A stretch of 64,000 nucleotides of DNA from Lathyrus oleraceus (taxonomy: Eukaryota; Streptophyta; Magnoliopsida; Fabales; Fabaceae): assembly GCF_024323335.1 (NCBI RefSeq), contig NC_066585.1:532842582-532906581 (forward strand). The letters run 5' to 3'. A program made the position numbers and the translations under genes. A model generated the notes under the pieces. It searched no databases. It saw only the letters and a list, made by a program, of their open reading frames with translations, and was not told the origin of the DNA. Shown piece by piece: positions 10,850-23,225 of the stretch. Every line of letters starts with the position of its first letter. Positions within the stretch are counted from its first letter, which is position 1.

Positions 10850-13090
10850 ATTTAGTATCTCATCGGGTGAGATCGCTTCCAAAAAATCATGCCTAAAAGG
10901 CGCGACCTATATCATGACTAAGTCTTGCAATGGGGATCGATGTAAGTCCCGCCTGAAAGATTAACAACCCACCTGAGGGACTCAACATATCCCCAATCAA
11001 GCTATATAATATAACCTCCGAGGAACTTAGAATCCCCTGAGTTGATAAAGATTTCACCTAAGGGACTCAATATTTCTTTGGGCGACATCGCTTCCAAAAA
11101 ATCATGCCTAAGGGGCACAACCTACATTAAGCCCCAAAGATTTGGTGTCAAGTCTTGCTAGAGGGCTTGATAAGGGTCCCTCATGAAACATTAACGACCC
11201 GTCTGATGGACTCAATGTCTCCCTAATCGAGATACATAATATAACCTCTGAGGGAACTTAGAATCCCCAAAGTTGAAAAAGGTCTCACCTAGGGGACTCA
11301 GTATCTTCTCAGGAGAGATTGCTTCCAAAAACACATGCCTAAGGGGCGCAACCTATATCAAGCCCCCAAAATTTGGTGTTAATTCTTGTTAAAGGGCTCG
11401 ATGGGGGTCCCTCCTGAAAGATTAATGATCTTCATGAGGGACTATGTGTCTTCCTAGTCGAGTTACATAATATAACCTATGAGGAACTTAGAATCTCTAT
11501 AGTTGATAAAGCTCTCACCTGAGGGACTCAGAATCTCCTCGGGAGAGATCACTTCCAAAACATCATGCCTAAGGAACACGACCTATATCAAGCCCCCGAG
11601 AGTTAGTGTCAAGTCTTGCTAGGGGCCCCGATGGGGATCCCTTCTAAAAGATTAACAACCTTCCTAAGGGACTCTACGTCTTCTCAACCGGGTTGTATAA
11701 TATAACCTCTGAGGAACTTGGAATCCCCAAAGTTGATAAAGCTCTCACCTGAGGGGCTCAGTATCTCCTCGGGTGAGATCGCTTCCAAAAAATCACTCCT
11801 AAGGGGCACGACCTATATCAAGCCCTGAAGATTTGGTGTCAAGTCTTGCTAGAGGACTTGATGGGGGTACCGCCAGAAAGATTAATGATACATATGAGGT
11901 ACTCAGCTTCTCCCTAGCCGAGATACATAATATAACCTATGAGGAACTTAGAATCCTCATAGTTGATAAGGCTCTAACATGAGGGACTCAGTATCTCCTC
12001 GGTTAAGGTCGCTTCCAGAAAATCACGCCTAAGGGGTGCGACCTATATCAAGACTTATAAATTTGGTGTCAAATCTTGTTAGAGGGCTCGATGGGTGCCC
12101 CGACTAAATGATTAATGAACCTCCTAAGGGACTCAACGCCTCTCTATCCGGACTACTTAATATAACCTCTGAGGAACTTAGAATCCCCAAACTTGATAAA
12201 GCTCTTTCCTGAAGGGATCAGTATCTCCTAGGGAGAGATCGCTTCCAAAAAATCACGCCTAAGGTGCACGACCTATATCAAGCCCTGAAGATTTGGTGTC
12301 AAGTCTTGCTAGAGGACTTGATGGGGGTACCGCCAGAAAGATTAATGATACATATGAGGTACTCAGCTTCTCCCTAGCCGAGATACATAATATAACCTAT
12401 GAGGAACTTAGAATCCTCATAGTTCATAAGGCTCTAACATGAGGGACTCAGTATCTCCTCGGTTAAGGTCGCTTCCAGAAAATCACGCCTAAGGGGTGCG
12501 ACCTATATCAAGACTTATAAATTTGGTGTCAAATCTTGTTAGAGGGCTCGATGGGTGCCCCGACTAAATGATTAATGAACCTTCTAAGGGACTCAACGTC
12601 TCTCTATCCGGGCTACTTAATATAACCTCTGAGGAACTTAGAATCCCCAAACTTGATAAAGCTCTTTCCTGAAGGGATCAGTATCTCCTAGGGAGAGATC
12701 GCTTCCAAAAAATCATGCCTAAGGGGCGCGACCTATATCAAGCCCCTGGGATTTGGTATCAAGTCTTTCTATAGGGCTCAATGGAGGTCCCGCCTAAAAG
12801 ATTAATGACCCGCCTGAGGGGTTTAGCGTCTCCCTATCCAGGCTACATAATATAACCTCCGGGGAACTTAAAATCCCCAGAGTTTATAAAGCTCTCGCCT
12901 TAGGGACTCGATATCTCCTAGAGAGAGATCGGTTCCAAAAAACTAGGCCTAAGGGGCCTGACCTATATCAAGCTTATTGACTCGGTGTCAAGTCTTGCTA
13001 GAGGATTCAATGGAGGTCACGTGTGAAAGATTAACGACCCGTCTGATGGCCCCGCATCTCCATAGTCAGGCTACATAATATAACATTTGA
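10850..13090. repeat. Tandem array of about 230-bp units, about 9.5 copies
   Basis: The marker 'gcttccaaaaaatca' or a close variant recurs at about 10875, 11089, 11320, 11549, 11781, 12009, 12240, 12471, 12701 and 12930, a spacing near 230 bp. Each unit also holds cgacctatatcaagcc, ttggtgtcaagtcttgctagagg and acataatataacctctgaggaactt. Copies are mostly well diverged, except a dimer duplication of about 461 bp between 11806 and 12727. The array lies between the integrase and the 3' LTR of the Tat element and codes for nothing. Confidence 0.92.
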
Positions 13091-13236
13091 AAGGCTCAAC
13101 GCCTAGGCATCTACGTCGTATGGCCATAGGCTAGTAAAAGCCTCATAGAGGAAAACGTCAGTCCTCAGAATACTCCCATTAACCGAGGGTAAAAAATACT
13201 TTGTCCTCTATCAAAGGACTCGTGTATGAGGGACTA
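13091..13236 (+). other. Tat 3' non-coding tail and possible polypurine tract
   Basis: This short unique stretch leads into the 3' LTR. The purine-rich gtatgagggacta just before 13237 sits where the polypurine tract is expected. Confidence 0.4.
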
Positions 13237-13739
13237 TGTAGTGTTATATTTGCAAATAACCTTGCTTTGGGCGACAACTTGGGACCGCCCTAGGAAAGGG
13301 GTGACGATGCAAGGTCTCCCAAAGATAAGTACCGCCTCACCCCTACGTTTTCCTCGCCCCTAGGTTGAAGAAACATGTATAATACGTGTCCTGGATAATG
13401 GAAAAGTTAAGATAGTTATTGACCCACGTATCCCTTGGAAATAGGAACTCAACAGTCCACCTTTTGATTGGATGGGTGCTACCTTTTCCAAGAAAGCCCT
13501 AGGAGTCAGGATCCCCTATAAATATCCCATCCCTCAAAGGGAGAGATGGATGGTCAATTTATATTCACTTAATACCATCCAATACTACTAAGATAACACT
13601 TTGTTCCTAGTAACCCTAGCATCGACAATTTAACCGCCCGCCTGCAACCTAGCTGTGTCGGTCGCCAACAGGGCCTCTCACCTCACGTGAGTTGGTCCAT
13701 TAATTAGCCTAAAAAACCGTCGTACATGGCTACTCGCCA
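13237..13739 (+). mobile_element. 3' LTR of Tat element 1
   Basis: It pairs with the 5' LTR at 6499-6995 along its length. Shared blocks include the TGTAGTGTTATATTTGC start, ccgccctaggaaagg, ccttggaaataggaa, atccctcaa and cctcacgtgagttg. The right end is approximate, because the last bases differ between the two copies and no target-site duplication was found. Confidence 0.82.
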
Positions 13740-14197
13740 CCGTGAGCTAACCTTCACCTCATTCGTGTAATATACCTACTAGAGAATTTGAGTCTACATA
13801 CTCTTGCAGGGGTAACACTCACACACCATATACTTTTTGGGCTAGTACATAAGTCATCCATATTGATTTTTTTATGCAAGTGTACTTAAAAAGTTTTTTG
13901 AACTAGTGCAACCCTAAGGATGTGAGACTTCAAACAAAACACAAACAACTTCAATATCCACCCTCACGCCTAGCTTTGGCTTGCATCCAATTATAACATT
14001 GCAATTCTTAATCCGACTCTAATACCAAGTTAAATACGTTTGGATTTTCCAAAAAGTTATCTCAAAGAGTGAGGTTTTCGTGACACATTTATACATTCAA
14101 CAACCTGGGAACCTAAACAAATTGCAAAAACTTCAGTATCACTTTCAATGAATCCCGAAAAGAAGGGAAGAGTAAAGACTTGAAGATTAATATATTA
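13740..14197 (-). mobile_element. Copia 5' leader debris with a primer-binding-site-like motif
   Basis: On the minus strand at about 14016-14033 the sequence reads aacTTGGTATTAGAGTCGG. This is close to the initiator-methionine tRNA primer-binding site (TTGGTATCAGAGC) used by many copia elements. No coding sequence accompanies it. The rest of the stretch is unassigned. Confidence 0.35.
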
Positions 14198-14471
14198 CTC
14201 CCTCTGTTCCTTGTAAGTGTCATTTTTTTGACTTTTTACACATACCAAGAAAGCTAATTATTATTGTTATTTTTTAAACAATAATTCTCATTTTACCTAT
14301 AATACCCTTATTTATTTATTACATTCATTTTATTTTCTCTTTATATATAATAATTACCTAGGGGTAATTTTGACAAAAGTGCAATTAATACTACATTGAG
14401 CTTTGCAAGTGACAATTAAAAAGAAATATTTTTTTTTCAAGAAAGTGACACTTAAAAAAGAATGGAAGGAG
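14198..14471. mobile_element. Stowaway-type MITE (Tc1/mariner), 274 bp
   Basis: It begins CTCCCTCTGTTCCTTGTAAG and its other end, read in reverse, begins CTCCTTCCATTCTTTTTTAAG: imperfect inverted repeats of the classic Stowaway/mariner kind. It is flanked by TA on both sides (14196-14197 and 14472-14473), the expected target duplication. The interior is AT-rich and non-coding. Confidence 0.88.
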
Positions 14472-14689
14472 TAGAAACTATGATGGATAAAAATCAGTTT
14501 GAGGTGGAGGTTTCTATTAAGGATACTAATAATAGTGATGGAATGATTACATAGGCCTTTGATTATTATTTGACTCGTGATAAGGACATAAGATAATAAG
14601 AGAGATTTTACTATAACAAATATACAATTATATTGACCTTGGTAGTTATACTTTGAATGTGGCTGAAGGGTTGCATACTCATAAATAAG

Positions 14690-14800
14690 GGACCTTTAGG
14701 GAGGCATTCGAAATCAAAGAGAGTTAAAAGTGGTTAGAGAACCATACTTGTTGGCTTGTTAGACTACTAAAGCAGGAAAAGGTGGTTGGAAGTAAGTGGA
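14690..14800 (+). pseudogene. Small Ty1/copia RT N-terminal remnant
   Basis: Plus-strand translation gives REAFEIKES, a stop, then KWLENHTCWLVRLL and KQEKVVGSKWM. This follows the usual start of copia reverse transcriptase (..EA..S..W..A...E...L..N.TW.LV.LP..K..VG.KW). It ends abruptly and has an internal stop. Confidence 0.55.
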
Positions 14801-14810
14801 TGCAAGTGGC

Positions 14811-15719
14811 AATATCAAAGTTCGAGCGTGGCTCAAACTTGATCAAATTTGTTGAATGTTGATTCAAATCTGAGAGGTCAGCAAGTTGATGGATAAATTG
14901 ACATCATCATGTTTTAAAGTCAAGGTGGAAAATTGTAGAAGTATGTCTTAAAACATTAAGTGATGAAGAGAAATAAAACATGTTTCTAGACTGCTAGAAA
15001 TCAAAAAGCTAAAATGCAATAAAAAAGTCGACGAAGCACGTTGGAGCCATGTGGGACGAACCCTCAAAGTACAGTGAATCAGAAAATTACTCTATTTTTT
15101 TAAGTAGGGCGAACTGAATAAACAAGTTTCTTTGTCTTTTTATCTTTTATCTTCCTCTTTATTCTCGTGTATATATATATATTCACTCTTGTTAGATTAC
15201 TATATCACTTGGGGTTAATTTTATTAATTGTTATTGTTTTTTTTTCTCACACGTCTTTATTCTTAAAGAATTTAATATTAAGGTTAAATTCAACAAATAT
15301 GAAATTATTTTATATTAACTATACCCATTTACATACTTTACATACTTAGTGACGTGTATACCCACTTAATGACACTTAAATTTTAAAATTATTGTAACGA
15401 TATAAAAGATTATTGTTTTTTTTCTTTCGGTGCATGTATAGTAAATTGAATTAACTAGTTTTTTACATGATAATTTTGTAGACTAAAAAGTACAATACTT
15501 TTTATGAGAATAAAAAACAAAATGAACCATTGAACATTTTATCTCTGCATTTTCTTTGATAACTTGATGTTTTTGTTTGCATGAATCTCCATTTAAACAT
15601 TTGTGACACATACTTTTCTTGTATCACAAAAATGGCAATAGATGATGAATTTGAACACATACTTTTACATAATTGACATCATTCATGTCAAAAAAAAACA
15701 AAAGAATCTTAAATATTTG
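14811..15719. other. AT-rich spacer downstream of the TBL gene
   Basis: I see no gene. It lies 3' of the TBL gene on the minus strand, so its right end probably includes that gene's 3' UTR. Confidence 0.5.
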
Positions 15720-17831
15720 TCACAACATAGCAAAAAATATTTGATTCCAAGTATCAGGAACACCAGGCAAACACCAATGTATGCAATCAGCATTTAATGG
15801 ATTCCTCCTTTCATTTTCAGTTAACAATTTTCCACCAGTTTCTGTATAAACTGATGAATGTCCATCAATTCTGTATTCTGAGATTTGTGTTATGTTGATG
15901 ACAGTTACTGGAACTTTCATTGTCTTGATAACTTTTGCTACTACACTCATCATACCTTTATTTGAACCACTTCCCCAATGATTCTTCTTTTTTACTGGCT
16001 TTGTTTCGTTGAAACATTTCACACCGTCTTTGTTTCCCCAATCAGCACTTCTGAAATACATTTCACACCTTCTTTAATGCAATGTTGTTAAATAACGGTT
16101 ATAAGAATGTTAAAGATATAGTTATTGAAATATGAAGTTTGAGAGAGAGAGACTTTGTGTGTGCAGGGGACATAGTTGTGAAGAAGACTCTAGTTTTGTT
16201 TGGATTGATAGTTGAGTCCACCCAATTAGCCCAAGTCCTCAAACCTAAGTTGTAAGCAATTGATGTATCCAATTCTTCATACCCTTCTTCTCCATTGCTA
16301 AATGAGCCCCACCTACATTTTAATAAAAAAAGAGGTTTTTTCACATAAAATAGTCAACTTTTCTTAGGAATTTCTATGAAAAATTTAAAGCATTGAAGAT
16401 GACTTACAATGCTTTAACTCTAAGACCACTCATCCACCAAACATAGGAATTGAAAACAAGAATATCAACTCCTGTCCAATTTTTGGCACGTTCGTTGATT
16501 TCATCAACTTTTATTATCCTCTTTTTTGGATCACCTATTATGTTAATATCAGTGTTGGACTCCACAAGAAATGGTGCCCAATAGAATTCTATGCTAGCAT
16601 TATATTCCTACATCAAATCAAACACACTTCATTAAAATTAGCTTTCAGTTTTTAGTATAAATGTTCAACTCCAAGGAAGTTTTCTAGTAGTTTTAGATTA
16701 CATTTTCGTAGCCATGCAATTTGAACCGTTTGGTCTAAATCGAAGGACTCATTAAAAAGGTCGCAGTTGTCGCATTCATGCAATTTAGACCGTCTGATCG
16801 AGATTAAATGACCTGTGTTATGAGGATTAACCTCTACCATACGATATATATATATATATATATCAAAACACTTGAATTACATGATTGCGACAATGTAACT
16901 TTTTCTTATTGCAGAGAATCCTAATTTGATTACCTTGGCCTTAAAGACGGAATGAACTCGCCCTCGTTTCATGGACTTCTTCTTTTCGGGTATAATACCT
17001 TGAACCAAACAAACAAAAGATTCCCATTGATTTCTTTGCAGTGAATCTCCTACAAATAGTAGCCTCTTTCCTTGAAGCTTTTTGAGGGCTATCTCTGGAT
17101 TAAATCTACCAAATATGCAATAGTCCATCACTATGTGGTTTAAATTAAGTTATTGACACCAGACACGACACATACACCAATAATATTAATAGAAATTTGA
17201 TCAAATAAAAATATTTGAATGTAATCTCATATTTAGCAGATACCAGACACATCTTTGATTTGAATAGTAGTTAAGGATCACATAGAAAATGAATAATACT
17301 AATGTGAGATGAAGTGTGAGAAAACTTACTGAGGCAAGTTACAATCTTCTGGCTGCCATTCCCAATGAAGATAATGAGAATCATTCCTTCCATTTTTGAC
17401 ACAAGAAAATTGTTTATCTATGTATGGACAACTCATATCTGAATACAAAGGCTTTATAGAATGGTTAAATATCCATTTTCCATTAGCAACATTGCATTCT
17501 TCCGGATCAAAATCAAACCTATCATCAATCCAGGTTCCATTTAAAACCACGTCTTCTATTTTTCTATCATCTGTTAAACAATTCACACCATCAAAAAGCC
17601 AAATTGTATTAAGAATAAAAATACGAAAAAGTAGAAACATAATAACTTACACGATTTCGATCTGGTGTGTTTTCTAGGACATGTTTTGAACTTGAAAATA
17701 GAAGATGAAGAAAGGAAACTGAGCCTCTCAGCATACAAAACAATTGTGAAGACAAGAATACAAATTGTGGTGATAATGATTGGAAGAGGAAGCTTTTTTC
17801 TAAGATGATTCATTCTTTCTGAAGGGTTCAT
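15720..17831 (-). CDS. TBL-family (trichome birefringence-like) polysaccharide O-acetyltransferase, six exons
   Basis: Exons, minus strand: 17831-17651, 17570-17330, 17105-16934, 16607-16408, 16312-16154, 16050-15720. All phases join and give 427 aa, the usual TBL length; every intron is GT-AG. The start at 17831 is chosen because a basic N-terminus and one membrane anchor (about residues 13-35) follow, as in Golgi type II proteins. The TBL domain opens with a C..ngtWi-type motif. The catalytic GDS motif is FVGDSLQRNQWES, in exon 3, and the DxxH motif is DCIHWCLPG near the C-terminus. The family acetylates cell-wall polysaccharides in the Golgi. The EYNASIEFYWAPFLVESN segment suggests the ESK1-like clade, which acts on xylan, but the substrate is inferred. 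No break was seen. The exon 5 donor (GTCTCT) is weak. Confidence 0.93.
16845..16862. repeat. TA microsatellite in TBL intron 3
   Basis: A run of about nine TA dinucleotides inside the intron between TBL exons 3 and 4. Confidence 0.9.
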
Positions 17832-18430
17832 GGGAAAGGGTGGTGACAGAAAGTTAAAGTAGTAAAGATGAGAAGAAAGAGTGTGAATTAATGCATAGAG
17901 AAATAGAATAATGATGATGAAATTGTTGAGATGGTTTAAGAGATTTTTTTTGAGTAAGAGTGAAGTTAAAGCATATATGCTAATAATAGTGGTTAAGAGT
18001 AAGACAAGACTTGAAAGATTAACAACATTTTTGGCTTGTGTTATGGACATGTAGTGGAAACTATACAATGTTCCAACCACTGTGTTATTGTTTAATGCAT
18101 ATTTAAATTTGCAAAATCACGACATGCCAAGGTTATTTCAACAAACCAATTGTGGTATCAAACATCGATTTATTTAAGTGAAAGTTGGTGAGGTACATAC
18201 TTTGATGGTACTTGATAGCACATTAGGGGATGGAAACTGGAAGTCTTATTGTTGTTGTTATTATTGTTAAAGTAAAGTAGTTGTGTATGAGTTACTTTAT
18301 CATCCGATTTCTATATTTATTTGCATATTTAGTATGTGTTTTCACTTTATTATGAGTTTAATTTCTAACATGTTCTTCGTGTAAAATTATAATTTTTAAC
18401 TTTTGTAAGTTCTTCTTTAACTATAATATA
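17832..18430 (-). promoter_or_regulatory. Upstream region of the TBL gene
   Basis: This is the minus-strand 5' flank of the TBL start. It is AT-rich and must contain the promoter and 5' UTR. An ORF runs upstream in frame with the TBL start (to 18080) with a hydrophobic, low-complexity translation. I treat it as non-coding. Confidence 0.4.
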
Positions 18431-18830
18431 TTATTGCGGCATATACTAGTCATAGGTTTAGTTTTTGGTAATTATTTTCACTTTATCTACTTGGATGTAA
18501 ATAGTCTTATCGGGTCAGTAAGAGACATTCCATGGACAAAGCGGCATAAAGAGAACTGTAAAAGTGTTGGACTGACGTGCTTCTGGGTTGTTTGGCTCGT
18601 TTCTATGCACATGACCCATTTGTTTCATCACACATGGTCTATGAGGTGTTCAAGAGAAGACAAGTTGGATCATAGCTGTGAAAGAGAAAATCAACTCTTC
18701 GATATATATATTTTAAGAAGAATTGGTATTCCCTTACTCCTACATCCTTGTTGGAAAAGTAGGAGAAATTGGATATCTCCTGGCGTCCATTATGGGGCCT
18801 CGATAAAAATAACCAAGGCCATAATCACAT
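18431..18830 (+). mobile_element. Possible 5' LTR end and primer-binding site of Tat element 2
   Basis: At 18781-18799 the plus strand reads tggcgtccattatggggcc. This resembles the TGGCGYCC...GGGGCC junction that follows the 5' LTR in Tat/Retand-type elements. Gag-like sequence follows at about 18860. The LTR itself could not be delimited, as no partner LTR was found. Confidence 0.45.
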
Positions 18831-18859
18831 TTGATTTCCAATCGCCCCACTCATCGTCT

Positions 18860-21800
18860 TCAACATGGTGACACGACAAGGCACTACCACATGTAGCAAC
18901 ACTGATAACGATGACCAGAAAACCTTAGCAGAGATGTGAGTTACTATGAACGAGTTGTACCGCTTCAACTGTACTTTGAAGGTGAATGTCATAACCCTCC
19001 AAGAGAGACACCATAAAGATTTCCAAGTAAAAGATGCGATCTTGGACCACCAACATCTCTCATATGAGATTTGGGACGCTCCAGTTATAGAGAACTTCAA
19101 ACCACCAACAATGGTGAAGTTTGATGGGAAGAGCAATCCTGAGGGGCACATTGTCGCCATCAACACTAAGATGGTGACCATATGCACTTCCAATTCATTG
19201 AAGTGCAAGCTCTTGTCTGACACTTTCAAGGAGGAAGCCTAAAGGTGGTTCATGAACCCCCCCCCCCCCCCCACCTTTTATTAACTAGTTATCAAGACCT
19301 TTTGAGGAAACTGGTCCATCAGTTTTTGGCGAGCAAGCCCCGAAATGTTTCCACCACTAGCATGTTCATTCTAGGGACACTTCGAGTTGTTGAGAGAGTA
19401 CCTTGCCCATTTCAGTGAGGCGATCATCAAGGTGATACACCAAAACCAGGAGATGTTCATGGGAGTATTCTATAATAGTTTGAGAGTCGCGCATTTTAGT
19501 GAATAACTCGCCCAGAATCCCATTGTCTCCATGAATGAAATCATGGAACTTGATGAATGTACATCAAGGGAGAAGATAGCAATGTTGAGTAGAAATATAG
19601 AAACGTGAATGAGCGTGCCTCTAGAGAATTTGACTCATTGCAACAACAACGCATAAGCCACAACACCTCGTCTATTAGAGATAGGGAAACTTTCAAGCAT
19701 AGTGGGAGGCACACAGATAAGTCACGCCCAACACCCATTGGAAGTAAATCTCGTGTGAAGTACTCCACACTCACACAAAAGTTCTTCCGACAACTCCCAA
19801 TTCAAATACGAATGAGACCTGAACTCGGAAGGTATTACGAGGTAAATGGTCATGATATTGATGCCTACTACTAGCTCAAGAGGGAGATTAAGAGGCTTAT
19901 CCAAAAAGGTCATGTAAATGAATATGTTAGAGGAGTCCCTTAGTAGATCAAAGGCAAAATAAACAAGTTCCAAGAAAGAAAAGGAGTTTGAGAGAAGAGA
20001 GGATAACATGAAAATCCATCACACTCTGAATAATATAGTCGGAGGGTTCAGCGGGGGAGGATAATCTAGCTCCTCCCGTAAGAGATACAACCTCCAATTC
20101 ATGGTTATAGAAGACTCACCCACTAAGCCTTAAGCATACTCAGAGAATGATCCATATCCTAAGATCTTTTTCTCCTATAAAGGCGCCACATGAATCCCCC
20201 CTCATGATAATGACCCATGGTCATAAAAGTGCAATGTGATGACTAAGAGATCAAACAAGTATTGATAGATTTAGGAAGTTTAGTTGAGGTCATGTACAAG
20301 GACGCATTTGATAGGCTAAACTTATATACATATGAGCTTCATACTTTCATAGGCTCTTTGGTTGGTTTCTCTAGCAAACAGGTTTTAGGTGAAAGGTTAC
20401 ATCACTCTCAAGATGATGTTCGGACTTAAGGAGAATGTCAAAATGATCAAAGTCATGTATCTTGTAGTAAATGCTCTGACATCGTCCGACATAATCATTG
20501 GGTGGCCTGCTTTCATCCTTCTGGGGGCCTCATTGTCAATGCTCTACATAAGCATGAAGTGTCCATTACCGAATGGGCGTATCAGTATGGTCAAAGTTAA
20601 TCAAGAAATCACCAAAAGATGTTACCAAGACAGTTTGATGGTCATAATGGAAACTATGGAAGTTGTCATGCCACAACCATACATCACAGGGGTTAACTTT
20701 GTAGATTTAGACTCCAGGATATAGCCTGAGAAGGAGAGGCTCACACCCACAAAAGACCTGAAAGAGGCCAAGATCGTCCTCCCGGAATTTCACACTCATA
20801 AACCAGAAACTTCCATGACAAAATTCGAGAAGGAAAACCTGATCTCCATACTCATAAAGAACATTGATTTGTTTTCCTATACCCTTCTGATATGTCGGGA
20901 ATTGACACCAGGTTAGTATGTCACCTCCTCACCATTAATCCCATATTAAAGCTAGGAATATAGAGAAAATGCAAAGTTGACTAGGAGAAGCGGGGTGCCA
21001 TAGATGGAGAAATGGAGAAATTGAAGGAAGCAAGTTTCATTACAACGTCTTTCACTCTTGTGCATGTCTCTCTTCTATGCTGGTGACAACACCTTTATAT
21101 TCTTCACCACTTTGAAGAAGAAATAAAATTTTAAGTGGAAAAATGATTTTGAGAAGGCGTTTGCAGAGTTAAAAACCTTTTTGTCAACCTTGTTAGTATT
21201 AACACGACCAAAAGAGGACGTGCCACTATACATATATTTATCAGTAACAGACAAGTCGATGAGCTCCATATTGATCCAAGAAAAAATAATACTAATCAAC
21301 CAGTCTACTTCGTTAGCATGGTGTTCAAGTGAGAAAAGCTAAGGTATCAAAAGATAGAGAGACTACCATTGGCGATTATGATAATGGCAAGGAAGTTGAG
21401 GCTCGACTTTTAGGGACATCAAGTGGTGGTAAAGATAAATATAACAATTCGTCAAACTCTAAAGAAGCACCAAATCATAAGGGTAGTGACATCATGGCAG
21501 TACTGGAAGGCCTGGACAACATCCTTATAGAGAAATCCTTGAGGTCTGAGTTCAGATATAGTAATAATCAAGTTGAATATGAATCCCTCATTGTCACAAT
21601 GAACCTTGTCATGGAAATGGGAGTTTTAAATCTTAAAGCGTGAAGCAACTCTCAATTGATTGTCAATGAAGTAACCGATGAGTATCACTTGAAGGAGGAA
21701 CAAATCTTAAAATACCTCCATAAAGTACATGACTTATCTGAAATTTTGAAATTCTTTGAAATAATTTATATACCTAGAGATCAGAATTCTCGGACGAATA

Positions 21801-22680
21801 TCTTATCAAAACTTGCCAGCATCAAGAAAGCATGACATAACAAGAATGTGATATAGGAAACCTTATCCATGCTTAACACATATGAGGAGGAAGTCAACGA
21901 CATATATGTTGATGATGCTCCAAATTAGATAACCTCACAATGCTCTATCTGACAATAGAAGAACTTCTTTCAAACAAGGTTAGAGAGAAAAAAAGATCAG
22001 AAGATTAGTAGCAAAGTATACCATGGTAGGAGGAAAGTTGTACAAGATGGGAATGACCTCCCTCATGTTGAAATTTTTGAGTGAGGATGAAACCTCCATG
22101 GTTCTCAGTGAGGTCCATTAAGGGGTTTGCGGAATCCACATTAATGTGTGAGCACTTGCTCATAAGCTACCGAGGGATGGTTACTAATGGCCAACCCTGA
22201 TGAAGGATACACACAATTTATTAGAAAATGTGATAAATGTTAGAGACACTTCAATATTATCCATGCACCAGATGAAACTCTCTATTTTGTCACTTCATCC
22301 TGGCCCTTTCAGTAGTGCAACATTGACACCTTGTGTCTCTTTCCCCTAACATCAGTTTAGCTGAAGTTCTTACTCATGGGGTGGACTACTTCATAAAGTG
22401 GATTGAAGCTAAAGCCATTTCCGAGATCACAATAGAAAGAGTATGGTGTCTCTATTGGAAGTGTATCATTTGCAGGTTCAACTATCCAAGAATTATTGTC
22501 TCAAACAATAGAACTTAGTTTGTCAGCTCAATTATGGTAGAATTCTGACATTATTTGGGAATTCAATAAAGTTCATCTCAGTTGTCCACCCATAAGAGAA
22601 TGGGCATGCATCATCGGCAAACAAAGTAATCCACTGTGGGATAAAGAAGAAGTTAGATCACGTCAAGTGTATATGGTCCG
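18860..22680 (+). pseudogene. Tat element 2 gag-pol remnant with a deleted RT
   Basis: Plus-strand pieces follow the Tat order. Gag lies at 18946-19900 (KPPTMVKFDGKSNPEGHI, then KCKLLSDTFKEEA). A protease-like region is at about 20220-20720 (VNALTSSDIIIGWPAF). The start of RT is near 20920-21060 (degraded HLLTINPI..., then EMEKLKEASFITTSF). The RNase H end is near 21150-21420, followed by an archaeal-type RNase H (RSEFRYSNNQVEYESLIVTM at 21540-21640). An integrase core is at 22333-22518 (VDYFIKWIEAKAISEITIERV). The RT palm between about 21060 and 21120 is missing. Stops are frequent. The element ends inside integrase near 22680. Confidence 0.8.
19256..19272. repeat. Poly-C tract in Tat gag
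   Basis: A run of about 16 C residues follows a tryptophan-rich Gag segment. The run length is uncertain in any sequencing method and may contribute to the broken frame. Confidence 0.85.
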
Positions 22681-22980
22681 AACATCTACACAAGTTATAT
22701 TTTTTCTCCTTGTTTCTATTTAATTTGACCTTTTCTCGCCTAAGGCGTACAATCGTATTTATTATATTTTTCGGTAAAGGTTTTATGGTCTGTAAAATAA
22801 AGAAGAAATATGAATATTCAATCAGATACACTATAATGTATAATGACCTTCGTGTTTATATTAATATATTAGAAGAGTAATACATATGAAAGAAAAATGG
22901 ATCAAGCTCATATACTTAATACTAAACCCTAGTAATATATTATTATAAATATAACTCTTGATACTCCCCCTTAAACTGGA
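22681..22980 (-). mobile_element. Copia 3' LTR/3' end debris
   Basis: A ctcccccttaaactggagca block (22965-22984) resembles the 3' internal end of copia elements read in reverse. It lies beside an RNase H remnant on the same strand. LTR limits cannot be fixed. The leftmost part (22681-22800) is unassigned. Confidence 0.4.
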
Positions 22981-22984
22981 GCAT

Positions 22985-23042
22985 ATATATATTATATATA
23001 TATATATATTATATATATATATTATATATATATATATATATA
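22985..23042. repeat. TA-rich microsatellite
   Basis: A run of (TA)n with ATT interruptions. It accounts for the short minus-strand ORF rich in Ile and Tyr. Confidence 0.92.
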
Positions 23043-23049
23043 TAAAATT

Positions 23050-23225
23050 CATAATTTATTAAAAATGAAATCATCATGCACCTCATTCAATGCTTTTGTA
23101 AACAAATCTTCTAATTGATCTCATGTCCTAACATAGGAAATATATATGAAATGTTCTTGTACCTTCTCTCAGATAGAATGACAATCTACCTCAATATATT
23201 TTGTTCTTTCATGACATACCAAATT
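23050..23225 (-). pseudogene. Ty1/copia RNase H C-terminal remnant
   Basis: Minus-strand translation gives HERTKYIEVDCHSI, a stop, EKVQEHFIYISYVRT, a stop, then DQLEDLFTKALNEVHDDF. This is the standard copia RNase H end (..HIEVD.H.+RE........v.t..QLAD.fTKaL). Two stops make it a pseudogene. Confidence 0.82.

Noticed and set aside
10283..10882. ORFs on both strands with HGRIL..APRGNF or SMRGGKD repeats
   Set aside because: These are produced by the tandem array of about 50 bp, open on both strands.
17652..18080. Longer N-terminal extension of the TBL protein from an ATG at 18080
   Set aside because: The extension is hydrophobic and low-complexity. The ATG at 17831 gives the usual basic tail plus single anchor and normal length.
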